Shown one piece after another: positions 55,634 to 64,000 of a stretch of DNA of 64,000 nt. Below the pieces are notes generated by a model, which saw nothing but the letters and a program-made list of their open reading frames with translations, did not search any database and was not told where the DNA came from. A program made the position numbers and the translations under genes. Each line of letters opens with the position of its first letter. Within the stretch, counting starts at the first letter, position 1. The DNA comes from CAMWXW01 sp051650105 (lineage in GTDB: Bacteria > Desulfobacterota > Desulfovibrionia > Desulfovibrionales > Desulfovibrionaceae), in NCBI GenBank assembly GCA_051650105.1, contig JBOFIJ010000006.1, positions 177,014 to 241,013 on the forward strand. Direction: 5' to 3'.

Positions 55634-56492
55634 AACGACCTCGTATCCTCGATACTTGTTTAGAAAAAGAGTGAAGGCTTCTTTCTAATAAAAGTCCTTC
55701 TCTTGGTGGACTTTGTGTTTTTTTTGTTATTGTAATGGCATGGGTAATAAAATCCACTGCACGAATGAGAGAAGGCACTAAAGAATGTTGGCGTAGGATG
55801 TATGCCATAAAAATACTTGTGAAGCAGTCTCCTGCACCGGGAAAATGCCCATCTATTTGTATATATGGTATTTTTATAAAATAATCTTTATTTTTATCAT
55901 ATGCTAATACACAGGGATTTGTTTCTTCCTCTAGCAAAATACTTGTTCCTATGACATACCGTATTTTCCCAATTGCAAGTTTCTTTAAATAGTTCTTTAC
56001 TGTAAAAAAAGAGGGGGTTTCTACATAGTCTTCATTCAATAATAAACATATTTCTGTGAAATTTGGTGTTATACTATGAGCTTGTTTTATATAGTTTTGC
56101 ATATGAGATACAAGACTTGCTGGCAACGAAGAAAATAGCTCTCCTTCATCTCCTAAAACGGGATCTATTATAATAAGTGCATTCTGTCGCAAGCATGTTC
56201 TGATTATTGTATCCAAGATATCTATTTGTTCTGGAGAAGAAAGAAAACCACTATAGAGAGCATCTGCCTTTAATTGTATACTTTCCCAATGTATTACAGT
56301 GTTTTTCATAAATGATGTTAATTCTGTGAAGGCATATTTGGTAAATCCATCTGTTTGGCTTGAAAATACAGATGTTGGAAGTGCTATACTCTCTATACAA
56401 TAATGAGAGAAAATGGGAATAATAGCATTAAGGGAAACTCTTCCTACTCCAGAGAGATCGTGGCTAAGTATGCTGCGTATTCTTTCTTGCAT
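55617..56492 (-). CDS. Pyridoxal/pyridoxine kinase, PdxY/PdxK family
   Basis: This ribokinase-fold enzyme of about 291 residues phosphorylates B6 vitamers to make pyridoxal phosphate. It has SHDLSGVGRVSLNA at the N terminus, TPNFTEICLLL in the middle and the anion-hole GAGDCFTSIF with catalytic Asp. I prefer the ATG at 56492 because SILSHDLSGVG then begins at the usual distance; 56507 is the in-frame alternative. Salvage of host B6 is a plausible role. It overlaps murI. Confidence 0.88.
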   Translation of the reverse strand: MQERIRSILSHDLSGVGRVSLNAIIPIFSHYCIESIALPTSVFSSQTDGFTKYAFTELTSFMKNTVIHWESIQLKADALYSGFLSSPEQIDILDTIIRTCLRQNALIIIDPVLGDEGELFSSLPASLVSHMQNYIKQAHSITPNFTEICLLLNEDYVETPSFFTVKNYLKKLAIGKIRYVIGTSILLEEETNPCVLAYDKNKDYFIKIPYIQIDGHFPGAGDCFTSIFMAYILRQHSLVPSLIRAVDFITHAITITKKTQSPPREGLLLERSLHSFSKQVSRIRGRYAIYR

Positions 56493-56766
56493 TATTACTT
56501 CTTTCATTTATTGAGTTTTTGAATACATAAGATAATACGTGTTCTTTCGGATAATTTTCCAATTCTCCATTGTATAAAAGTGCAATACAAAGCTGTGCTT
56601 TGTCTATACATGAATACCTTTTTCCTTTTTCTATTTCAAAACCATAATATGAAGTATGTGAAATAGTATAAGCAATACATCGTGTTGTGTTTTGTCTCTT
56701 TGTGATTTTTACTAAAGGCACTACTGTGTGTTCTTTTGTTGTTACAAAAATATATTTTTTATTCAT
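56464..56766 (-). CDS. Hypothetical protein of about 100 residues between glmM and pyridoxal kinase
   Basis: I do not recognise it. The frame starts at 56766 (or 56781, overlapping glmM) and runs 43 bases into the kinase gene start or its leader. Sequence is KKYIFVTTKEHTVVPLVKITKR at the front, then RCIAYTISHTSYYGFEIEKGKRYS, strand-rich and basic. There is no signal or membrane segment. Position between two genes of a compact minus-strand operon without other filler suggests a real small gene. The beta-rich character could indicate a small OB- or SH3-like domain, but that is a guess. Confidence 0.5.
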   Translation of the reverse strand: MNKKYIFVTTKEHTVVPLVKITKRQNTTRCIAYTISHTSYYGFEIEKGKRYSCIDKAQLCIALLYNGELENYPKEHVLSYVFKNSINERSNNARKNTQHT

Positions 56767-56773
56767 GTACGTA

Positions 56774-58123
56774 TTATTCACAGGAAAGGTTCTTACGTAC
56801 GCATAAAGCTATTTCATTGGTAATTTTTTCTGCAAGGAGATCATCCTCTGCTTCTACCATAAGACGACATAATGATTCTGTACCAGAATAACGTAAAATA
56901 ATTCTTCCCTTATTTCCTAATTCTTTCTTTGCTTTTTCTACACCTTTTGTTATTTCTGGGGAATTTTCTAATGGAATCTTTTCTTTTACCAGTATGTTGA
57001 CCATTTTTTGTGGATATAATTCTAGCATTTTGGAGAGTTCAGAGAGTTTTTTATTGTCTTCTTGCATAATTTGGGCAATTTGTAATGCCACAAGCATACC
57101 ATCGCCAGTTGTACTATGTTCGGAAAAGATAATATGTCCAGATTGTTCTCCTCCAAAGATATAGTTATTCTTTCTCATAATTTCAACAACATGCCGATCT
57201 CCTACATTTGTACGTATAAGAGTTCCATTATGTTTTTTCATAAAATTTTCAAGAGCCATATTGCTTTGTATAGTTGCAACAAGAGTATTATGTGTTAAAA
57301 GATTCTTTCGCAATAAATTCTTGGCACAAATAGCCATAATATGATCACCATCTAAAATAGCTCCTTTTTCGTCTATAAGAGTAACTCTATCTGCATCACC
57401 ATCTAGTGCTATTCCAAAATCTGCTTTGTGTTCCACTACCATTTGAGCTACATTTATTGGTGAAAGTGAACCACAATTCTCGTTTATATTTGTTCCATTT
57501 GGTTCTATGCCAAGGGGAATAACGGTTGCACCAAGTTCTTTTAGTAAAAGGGGTGCTAAATGATACGCAGCTCCATTCGCACAATCAAGAACAATTGTTA
57601 AGGTGTCCAGTCGAATATTTTTGGGTAAAGAATGTTTTAAATGGACTATATAACGGCCTGCTGCATCATTTACTCGGGATGTTTTACCTAAAGAATGAGA
57701 AGATGGGTATTTCCATCTTGTTTCTTCTTGAGCATGACAAGATATATTCTCTTCCACACTATGTGCTAATTTAAAGCCTTGATGATCAAAAAACTTTATT
57801 CCATTATCATGATATGGGTTGTGTGATGCTGATATTACTATTCCAAGATTTGCGCGCATAGATTGTGTTAAAAAAGCAACGGCTGGAGTCGGCATAGGGC
57901 CAACATGCAATACATTAACTCCCATTGCACAAAGGCCAGCAGTAATAGCAGATTCAAATATATATCCAGAAAGTCGAGTGTCTTTACCTATAAGAACAAG
58001 AGGTCGAGTGTAGGTATCTCGAAGAAATGAACCCGTCGCCAAAGCCACTCTCAATACCATTTCAACTGTCATGGGAAATGTATTTACGCAACCACGTATT
58101 CCGTCTGTACCAAAAAGATTCAT
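56774..58123 (-). CDS. glmM: Phosphoglucosamine mutase
   Basis: GlmM converts glucosamine-6-P to glucosamine-1-P, the step before GlmU. The 449-residue protein begins LFGTDGIRG, has the phosphoserine loop SASHNPYHDNGIKFF, DGDADRVTLID with the metal ligands, GGEQSGHI and the C-terminal RYSGTESLCRLMVE. The ATG at 58123 follows GAGGGAAT; a 48-residue in-frame extension upstream is rejected. Confidence 0.95.
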   Translation of the reverse strand: MNLFGTDGIRGCVNTFPMTVEMVLRVALATGSFLRDTYTRPLVLIGKDTRLSGYIFESAITAGLCAMGVNVLHVGPMPTPAVAFLTQSMRANLGIVISASHNPYHDNGIKFFDHQGFKLAHSVEENISCHAQEETRWKYPSSHSLGKTSRVNDAAGRYIVHLKHSLPKNIRLDTLTIVLDCANGAAYHLAPLLLKELGATVIPLGIEPNGTNINENCGSLSPINVAQMVVEHKADFGIALDGDADRVTLIDEKGAILDGDHIMAICAKNLLRKNLLTHNTLVATIQSNMALENFMKKHNGTLIRTNVGDRHVVEIMRKNNYIFGGEQSGHIIFSEHSTTGDGMLVALQIAQIMQEDNKKLSELSKMLELYPQKMVNILVKEKIPLENSPEITKGVEKAKKELGNKGRIILRYSGTESLCRLMVEAEDDLLAEKITNEIALCVRKNLSCE

Positions 58124-58402
58124 TATAATTCCCTCGGCTAAGATATTCCCCTCAGTATACACGAAAGTAGAGCATTTGTCTATCAGATTTTTCTTAGTAT
58201 TTTCACTATGAATAGAGCATAATAGATGAGTGAAATATATAAAAATGTAAAATTTATTTTTGTACATCTATATATTTATCTCTTTTTACCGAGTATACTA
58301 ATAAAGATTATGTATTTTTACTAAAAATTTTGTTATGTAGGATCTTTAAGAAAATCTTATATAGTATCGTAAAAAATATAGTATTAAGAGAGTGGTGCCC
58401 CT

Positions 58403-58915
58403 ATGGAGAAAATGCTAAAAAATGAAATTCCTACCTCAGAAACTCTTGTCCTTTCTTTAGAGAAAACTCCAGACACACTGCCTGTTGCATTAGAAGAATT
58501 AGAAGAACGTTTTCTTCTTTTGTTCAAATATTTTGATTATCAGGAGATATATCACATTATTCATGCTGGCAAACTAAATATCTTTCTTAGAAGAAAAGCG
58601 AGAACAGAAGCAATAGGTCTTTTTATTTGCTTATGGAGGCTTGCTTTAGAAAGAGGATTTAAAGAACAGGGAATAGAATTTTTCAATACTGCTATGTTGC
58701 ATTTTGTGGAGCGTAAAGATATTACAACGAAAATGAGAGATGCCTATACTAGATATTGGAATTGCATTGCTGAGAAAAGAGAAGAAGATTTTTCCCTACC
58801 TGCACAAAATTTTATTACATATCTTTCTTTAGAAGAAGATATCACAGTGCACACTCTTACTATCGCACTTTATTTGCGTAGAACGTACCTCATGTTATTG
58901 GAGCATTTTATTTAA
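58403..58915 (+). CDS. Hypothetical helical protein, 170 residues
   Basis: I do not recognise this protein. It has no signal peptide or membrane segment and looks all-helical. The front is acidic with VALEELEERFLLLF, then YHIIHAGKLNIFLRRKARTEAIGLFICLWRLALERG and EFFNTAMLHFVERKD; several aromatic residues and a final YLRRTYLMLLEHF. There is no clear ribosome site (GGTGCCCCT precedes the start). It stands alone between glmM and dnaK. The base use fits neighbouring genes, which supports coding. Confidence 0.6.
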   Translation: MEKMLKNEIPTSETLVLSLEKTPDTLPVALEELEERFLLLFKYFDYQEIYHIIHAGKLNIFLRRKARTEAIGLFICLWRLALERGFKEQGIEFFNTAMLHFVERKDITTKMRDAYTRYWNCIAEKREEDFSLPAQNFITYLSLEEDITVHTLTIALYLRRTYLMLLEHFI

Positions 58916-59653
58916 TATTATTAAAGAATGTTTTGGAAAGTAGTCTTATTATATAAATAAATACAATAAAATAGGCTCTTTATAACTAAAATATCTTTTG
59001 TACCGTGTTCCTTACGGTATCAATTATAGTGTAAAGAGTTTTATTCTTGTATAATATGAAAGGGATATTGCAACATTGTAGCGAGTTCTCTCTTATTCTA
59101 CAGGCGGATTGTGGTAAAAATAATAAGAGTGGAGTGTTTTATGTATGTGTATATAGTATAAGAATATTGTGTTCTATTTTTATATGGAAAATGCGTTTAC
59201 GTTTGTTATGAATAAGAAGTAGAGTAAATAATAGTATAATGAGGTTTCTTTACTCTCTTGTGGTAGTTAGTGCTTATTTTGATAAAGGTTTTTTTGCTAT
59301 ATCTGATGCAATAGAGAATAGTACGTGCCGCTCTTGTTTCTTTTATATGATTTCTTAGTATTGTAATAGTATCGTGCTATACTATTGTTCTTGTGTTCCA
59401 GAAATATTTTCTTTATACAGTACAAGAAGTGTTTTTATAGTATGTTGCTATACCATTTTCTTTTCGTATACGAATTATTATATAGATGTTTTTGTTGCAG
59501 TATTGTTGTCTTTTTTGTATTGCACTATGCTTATAAATTGTATGAAGAGTGGTATTAGATATTGCTGTTAAACATGTGGCACTGCATGGAATACATCAAT
59601 GCCATCTAAGAGTGATACATATATATTTTTATGCGTATTGTTCAAATGCAAAT
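58916..59653. other. Longest gene-free gap of the window, before dnaK terminator
   Basis: About 740 bases of AT-rich sequence. A 65-codon plus-strand frame at 59374-59571 has no ribosome site and Cys/Tyr-rich random-looking content, so it is not called. No RNA gene seen. Confidence 0.45.
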
Positions 59654-59698
59654 AAAAAGAGGAACCACAAAGTACAATTCTTAGAAATTCCTCTTTTT
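59654..59698 (-). terminator. Terminator for dnaK (bidirectional)
   Basis: AAAAAGAGGAA (59654-59664) and TTCCTCTTTTT (59688-59698) are perfect 11-base inverted arms, with A and T tracts at the ends, 17 bases after the dnaK stop. Confidence 0.8.
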
Positions 59699-59714
59699 AT
59701 TATATACAGTAATG

Positions 59715-61580
59715 TTATACTTCTTTAAATTCAGCGTCCACAACGTCATCATCTTTTTTGTCTTGTTGTGTTTCGTCTTGCTGAGGAGTTTGTTTATATA
59801 GCTGCTCTGCTAACTTATGAGAGTCCTGCATTAAATCATCAGTTGCTTTCTTAATGGAATCAAGATCTTCACCATCTTTAACAGCTTGAAGTGCCTCAAT
59901 TTTTCCTTCTATTGCCGTTTTAAGTTCAGAATCTATTTTATCACCCAAGTCTGCAATAGTTTTTTGCGTAGTATATATAAGACTATCTGCTTGATTGCGT
60001 GCCTCTACTATATTCTGTTTTGCTTTATCTGCTTCAGCATTAAGTTCAGCATCTTTAATTAAGGTATTAATTTCTTCTTCAGAAAGTCCAGAATTGGCAG
60101 TTATTAGTATAGACTGTTCTTTGCCCGTTCCAAGATCTTTTGCAGAAACATTTACTATTCCGTTGGCATCAATATCAAAAGTTACCTCAATTTGTGGTAA
60201 TCCTCTTTGTGCCGGTGGAATTCCTGTAAGGTCGAAACGACCAAGTGTGGTATTATCTCCTGCCATGGGACGCTCACCTTGAAGAACATGAATAGATACG
60301 GAGGGTTGGTTATCTGCTGCAGTCGTGAATACTTGGCTTTTCCTCGTTGGAATAGTTGTATTGCGCTCTATTAATTTAGTGCAAACTCCTCCCAATGTCT
60401 CTAAACCTAATGAAAGAGGTGTTACATCGAGTAAGAGGATATCTTTTACATCTCCTGCGAGGATACCGCCTTGAATGGCCGCACCCATAGCAACAACTTC
60501 ATCGGGGTTAACAGAACGATTTGGTTCTTTCTTGAAGAAATCTTCTACATACTTTTGTACTAGTGGCATACGAGTCATACCACCAACAAGAATAACAGCA
60601 TCAACAGTTTTTAATTTTGCATCTGCTAATGCTTTCTTACAAGGTTCAATAGAGCGTTTTACTAGAGGTTCCACTAATTGTTCTAGTTTAGATCGAGAAA
60701 TCTTTATAAGCAGGTGTTTTGGTCCATTTGCATCTGCTGTGATAAAAGGTAAATTAACTTCAGATTCCATAGATGTGGAAAGTTCTTTTTTTACTTTTTC
60801 TCCAGATTCTTTAAGCCTTTGTAAAGCCATTTTATCTGAGGATAAATCAATACCATTTTCTTTTTTAAATTCTTCAACGAGATATTTAATAATGGCCTGA
60901 TCAAAATCTTCTCCACCTAGGAATGTATCACCGTTAGTAGCACGTACTTCTACTATATTGTCACCAACTTCTAGAATAGAAACGTCAAATGTTCCTCCAC
61001 CTAAGTCGTAAACAGCAATATTTTCATTTGCTTTTTTCTCAAAACCATATGCCAAAGAAGCTGCTGTTGGTTCATTAATAATACGTTTTACATCTAAGCC
61101 AGCAATTTTACCGGCATCTTTTGTGGATTGTCTTTGTGCATCATTAAAGTATGCTGGAACCGTAATAACTGCTTCTGTTACCTTGGAGCCAAGATATTTT
61201 TCTGCATCTGCCTTTAATTGTGAGAGAATTTTTGCTGAAATTTCTTGTGGGCTGTATTTCTTGCCAGATACTTCAACATAAGCATCCCCATTATCGCCCT
61301 TCACAATTTCATAAGGACAATGTGCTTTCCATGCGCTAACTTCCGGGGAGTCTGCTTTTCTTCCCATAAGACGTTTTACACCAAATATTGTGCGCTCTGG
61401 ATTTGTTACTGCTTGTCTTCGTGCTAATTCACCAACTAAAACTTCTTTATCTGTAAAGGCTACTACAGAAGGAGTCGTTCTATTACCATCTGCGTTGGTA
61501 ATACACTTTGCCTCTGTTCCTTCCATAACATACACGCATGAATTAGTTGTTCCAAGGTCTATCCCAATTATTTTTGACAT
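59715..61580 (-). CDS. dnaK: Chaperone DnaK (Hsp70)
   Basis: DnaK binds unfolded proteins in an ATP cycle with DnaJ and GrpE. The 621-residue protein has IIGIDLGTTNSCV, the linker region VLLLDVTPLSLGLETLGG, the substrate-binding domain (FDIDANGIVNVSAKD) and an acidic C-terminal tail. The ATG at 61580 follows TAGGAG; an in-frame ATG at 61604 is rejected. grpE and dnaJ are not adjacent. It is a single-gene unit with its own terminator and a palindrome-rich promoter region. Confidence 0.97.
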   Translation of the reverse strand: MSKIIGIDLGTTNSCVYVMEGTEAKCITNADGNRTTPSVVAFTDKEVLVGELARRQAVTNPERTIFGVKRLMGRKADSPEVSAWKAHCPYEIVKGDNGDAYVEVSGKKYSPQEISAKILSQLKADAEKYLGSKVTEAVITVPAYFNDAQRQSTKDAGKIAGLDVKRIINEPTAASLAYGFEKKANENIAVYDLGGGTFDVSILEVGDNIVEVRATNGDTFLGGEDFDQAIIKYLVEEFKKENGIDLSSDKMALQRLKESGEKVKKELSTSMESEVNLPFITADANGPKHLLIKISRSKLEQLVEPLVKRSIEPCKKALADAKLKTVDAVILVGGMTRMPLVQKYVEDFFKKEPNRSVNPDEVVAMGAAIQGGILAGDVKDILLLDVTPLSLGLETLGGVCTKLIERNTTIPTRKSQVFTTAADNQPSVSIHVLQGERPMAGDNTTLGRFDLTGIPPAQRGLPQIEVTFDIDANGIVNVSAKDLGTGKEQSILITANSGLSEEEINTLIKDAELNAEADKAKQNIVEARNQADSLIYTTQKTIADLGDKIDSELKTAIEGKIEALQAVKDGEDLDSIKKATDDLMQDSHKLAEQLYKQTPQQDETQQDKKDDDVVDAEFKEV

Positions 61581-61760
61581 AATAAAAAAACTCCTAAATA
61601 TCATAAATTACTAAGTATACATAAACGTTTTTTAAAAAAAGTCTAGACGTATAATACAAAAAAACCAATTCTCTTTATCTTAGAACAAAGAATAGATACG
61701 TTACTGTGTACCGGTACTAAGCTAAATACCTGTGCTGGCCAGTATACAATATTTTATTGA

Positions 61761-61774
61761 ATACTGTACAGTAT
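61761..61774. promoter_or_regulatory. Perfect 14-base palindrome overlapping the dnaK -10
   Basis: ATACTGTACAGTAT is fully self-complementary. It overlaps the -10 of the minus-strand promoter and so could be an operator for a repressor. It differs from the CTG-N10-CAG of LexA sites because it lacks the central spacer. Confidence 0.4.
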
Positions 61775-61797
61775 AAAATAAATAGAAAAGTAATCAA
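61770..61797 (-). promoter_or_regulatory. Candidate promoter for dnaK
   Basis: On the minus strand TTGATT (61792-61797) and TATACT (61770-61775) are 16 bases apart. One GTCTAGAC palindrome abuts the -35 and the 14-base palindrome overlaps the -10. Confidence 0.5.
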
Positions 61798-61971
61798 GTC
61801 TAGACTATACTATTTTTGTAGAATATTTTCCACACTATATTGTGGATATTTTGTAAAATATGTCTTGAGATGCCTTTTTATAGACGAAATATACACTGAG
61901 GTATATAAAATAATATTCTAAGTACAATTTTTGCACGTATGGTTATACTTTCACTTTGATAAGGATTATTT

Positions 61972-63204
61972 ATGTACTATCCAATATTCTCCATTATTGT
62001 TTCTTTTGAAGAAAATAGATTTTCCCTAAAGGAAACACTTGATTCCATCATAATGCAATCATATCCACATTGGGAAGTTTTGGTTGTTAAAAATGAGATG
62101 GTAAAGGGTGAGGATCTTGTTACTCTTGATGCATATAAAAAAGGGGATGCTCGTATAAAAAGTATTTCTACACATTTATGCTCTGCAAGTGCATTAAACT
62201 ACGCGCTTAGCCATGCTAAGGGAGAGTGGATTTCTTTTTTAAGCGTGGGAAGTTCTTATATGCAGGATAGATTATCTATACTTATTCAGAAAACGTTTGA
62301 GACTCCTAGTTCGTTATTCTTCTATTCTGCTTTTCAAGTGCAAGAGGATACCGGTGAAGTACAAAAGAATAAGAATATATTGAATACATTGAATGTCATT
62401 TCATTGTTGCAACAGGATTCAATTGCTTTTAGTAGTGTTTTTATTCATAACGCCGTATTTTCTTCTGTTGGTGCTTTTAATGAAAATATTGAATATGCTT
62501 ATGAATATGAATTATTGCTACGAATCGCAAAAGACACAACTATGGAATATATTAATGAAATAACGTGTTCTCATAGAGTATATGAACATGGGAGAAATAA
62601 AAGTGCTCCTTATAGTACCCAATTTGATATTGGGAGAATTGGTATAGAATTTTTGCAAAAATATAAATTATCTGAAATTGCCCCTCATGCTAAAGATTCT
62701 GCTGATTCCGCAAAAGAATTTTTGGCACAAGTTCTTTCTGTTGCAATGTATGAGGATAGCGTCATATATGGTTGCGGAATACATACAGTGCTTTTTACAA
62801 GGTTAACTCAATGGCTTGTGAAAGATTTAACATCAGAGGTGCGTACTACTGTACTAGCCTCTGCCATGGATATTATAGGTTCTTCATTAAATACTTTGCC
62901 TTTTATTATGCAAGATGCTTGTGCAAATCTTTTACGTGTCAATGTGCAAGAATATCAGTATCAGATGGAGAATATTTATGTTGTCCTTGCTAAAGCTGGT
63001 GGAGAATTGTTAAAAACTAAACCAAGTATCGCTATTTTATTTATGCACTATTATCAAAATCTTTTTCCAGAAGTATATAGTAGCATGCTTTTATATTTCA
63101 CAGATGCAAATGCAAAAACTGCTGATGGATTATATTATGAGAAAAGAAGACGTCCTGTTCATTATGAAAAGAATGCCCAAATAGAAAATAAACATGTTTC
63201 GTAA
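61972..63204 (+). CDS. Family 2-like glycosyltransferase with altered metal site
   Basis: This 410-residue protein has a GT-A N-terminal half: FSIIVSFEENRFSLKETLDSIIMQSYPHWEVLVV, and GEWISFLSVGSSYMQDRLSI where the family normally shows a DxD/DDD motif (LDsDD). Here the acidic motif is replaced by SVGSS. The typical GAFNENIEYAYEYELLLRIAK follows, with the ED-like base in EYEYELL. The C-terminal 200 residues are helical and unrecognised. It may act on a surface glycan or be a divergent or inactive transferase. AAGGA precedes the start. Confidence 0.68.
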   Translation: MYYPIFSIIVSFEENRFSLKETLDSIIMQSYPHWEVLVVKNEMVKGEDLVTLDAYKKGDARIKSISTHLCSASALNYALSHAKGEWISFLSVGSSYMQDRLSILIQKTFETPSSLFFYSAFQVQEDTGEVQKNKNILNTLNVISLLQQDSIAFSSVFIHNAVFSSVGAFNENIEYAYEYELLLRIAKDTTMEYINEITCSHRVYEHGRNKSAPYSTQFDIGRIGIEFLQKYKLSEIAPHAKDSADSAKEFLAQVLSVAMYEDSVIYGCGIHTVLFTRLTQWLVKDLTSEVRTTVLASAMDIIGSSLNTLPFIMQDACANLLRVNVQEYQYQMENIYVVLAKAGGELLKTKPSIAILFMHYYQNLFPEVYSSMLLYFTDANAKTADGLYYEKRRRPVHYEKNAQIENKHVS

Positions 63205-63853
63205 AAATAGTATACTTTTGTAATATAGAAATCTTTTCTTATTTTTGTGAAGAAAGTAGTGCATGTAATATACAATGTATTGTGTATTGACTGAGAAGAT
63301 AGTATCTCTTGTAAACCAGTATTATGTTCTGTCAAGGAATGATGATATATTTTGCTCTATATAGATAGGAAATCTATTGTGTGGATGAGGGAGTTATAAA
63401 CACATGTAAAAATAGTAATTTCCCTTTACGTGTGGCATGTATATAAATAAAAATGTGCTAAGAATTTTGGGTAGATAATATTATTTTTATAGAGCAGTGG
63501 TGAACGATATATTGCTTCTTAGAATTGTATTTATATAATAATTATGACAGATTTTTGTAAAAATAGTGGAGAGGTAATAATCTGATATGATCTTTGCCTA
63601 TGTGGGCGATATATAGTGCTGTGCAATAATATTATAGATAAGTGCTACTTTGTATAGTGAATAAAGAGAGTATACTACTCTTTGCTAAGTAGCTAAATTT
63701 GAGGGCTGGTATCTCTTGACAATAATAGAGTGATTGTGAGAATTTGTACAGGGGATGTGCGGTACTATTATTACATATAAAGAGTATATAGTTCTTCGGT
63801 ATATTTTTGTTTATATATCGAGAGAGATATATATTCTTCTACCATAACTATAG
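63205..63853. other. AT-rich gene-free gap before the right-hand remnant
   Basis: About 650 bases after the glycosyltransferase gene. It holds no readable coding frame, tRNA or terminator. Upstream parts of the helicase remnant may once have been here. Confidence 0.45.
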
Positions 63854-64000
63854 CGTTATATAGTACGTTTTGATGAAAAAAATATATCATATTCCTATGA
63901 TGAATTAGATGAAGTTCTTCCTGCATACGCAATTTCAATACATAAATCGCAAGGATCAGAATATCCAGCAGTGGTTATTCCAATAACAATTCAACATTAT
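63854..64000 (+). pseudogene. RecD2-like helicase C-terminal remnant, running off the window
   Basis: This frame, open to the window edge, reads RYIVRFDEKNIS, then YDELDEVLPAYAISIHKSQGSEY and PAVVIPITIQHY. It matches the C-terminal UvrD-like helicase motif of RecD2 proteins (AYAISIHKSQGSEYPAVVIP). The region just before is closed by in-frame TAG (63851-63853) and TAA (63845-63847), and there is no ATP-binding domain upstream where most of a protein of about 700 residues should lie. It is therefore a broken gene, unless the rest was moved by rearrangement. Confidence 0.75.

Larger units (their letters stand above)
61581..61971. other. dnaK upstream region, palindrome-rich
   Basis: No gene is present. 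It contains a candidate dnaK promoter and several palindromes: GTCTAGAC twice (61641-61648, 61798-61805), a perfect 14-base ATACTGTACAGTAT (61761-61774), and GTACCGGTAC (61708-61717). No CIRCE element was seen. Confidence 0.6.

Noticed and set aside
59374..59571. 65-codon plus-strand open frame in the gap before dnaK
   Set aside because: No ribosome site, no recognisable domain and a Cys/Tyr-rich random-looking composition in AT-rich DNA.
61761..61774. LexA (SOS) box in the dnaK promoter
   Set aside because: The palindrome shares TACTGTA/TACAGTA halves but lacks the central spacer of a CTG-N10-CAG site, so it was kept only as an unknown operator.
1..64000. CRISPR array, insertion sequence, prophage or riboswitch
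   Set aside because: No regular direct repeats with spacers, no transposase or phage genes and no recognised riboswitch aptamer found on reading both strands.

Overview
The window is a low-GC (roughly one third G+C by eye) bacterial chromosome segment made almost entirely of conserved housekeeping genes. Several gene orders are of Desulfovibrionaceae type: plsX-fabH-fabG-acpP-fabF, zapB-zapA next to a 6S-like RNA, flgF-flgG-flgA-flgH and tRNA-Lys-rplU-rpmA-obgE. That AT richness, together with flagellar genes, cytochrome bd and long gene-free AT-rich gaps holding gene remnants, suggests a host-adapted, genome-reducing member of the group. Lawsonia intracellularis or a close relative is the best guess. 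This is inferred from gene content and base composition and was not checked against a database.

Layout: 1-4951, an Mre11/Rad50-like nuclease-ATPase pair (the first gene is cut by the window edge). 5378-9814, a type II fatty-acid synthesis operon closed by a hairpin terminator. 10251-14731 (minus strand), two-subunit class I fumarase, a glycosyltransferase, aspartate-semialdehyde dehydrogenase, SmpB and a secreted DUF305 protein. 14911-19500 (plus), pantothenate kinase CoaX, enolase, FolD, an exported asparaginase-family hydrolase and a rhodanese lipoprotein. 19567-27735 (minus), a five-gene peptide ABC transporter and SecA. 27906-32252 (plus), RuvX-MltG-FtsY and IMP dehydrogenase. 32937-37010 (minus), two ZapA paralogues flanking a 6S RNA candidate, a ZapB-like coiled coil, GlmU and a copper-site-less multicopper-oxidase-fold protein. 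37336-43458 (plus), flagellar rod, L-ring, cap and chaperone genes with two FliS paralogues. 43931-47204 (plus), SerS, tRNA-Lys, L21, L27 and Obg. 47230-50129 (minus), cytochrome bd oxidase followed by a decayed partial copy of cydB. 50424-52477 (minus), a polar amino-acid ABC transporter. 52670-58915, GpsA, a secreted nuclease, MurI, pyridoxal kinase, a small unknown protein, GlmM and another unknown. 59715-61580 (minus), DnaK. 61972-63204 (plus), a family 2-like glycosyltransferase. At the right edge is a RecD2-like helicase remnant.

Together the genes cover membrane lipid, peptidoglycan precursor (GlmM, GlmU, MurI, MltG) and aspartate-family synthesis, protein export and targeting (SecA, FtsY), micro-oxic respiration, motility and nutrient import. 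I found no transposon, prophage, CRISPR array or defence or toxin island. The unusual content lies in small duplications (zapA, fliS, the cydB 3' end), decaying genes, altered active-site motifs in several enzymes, a 6S RNA candidate and a palindrome-rich dnaK promoter region. I did not find a convincing new multi-gene system.
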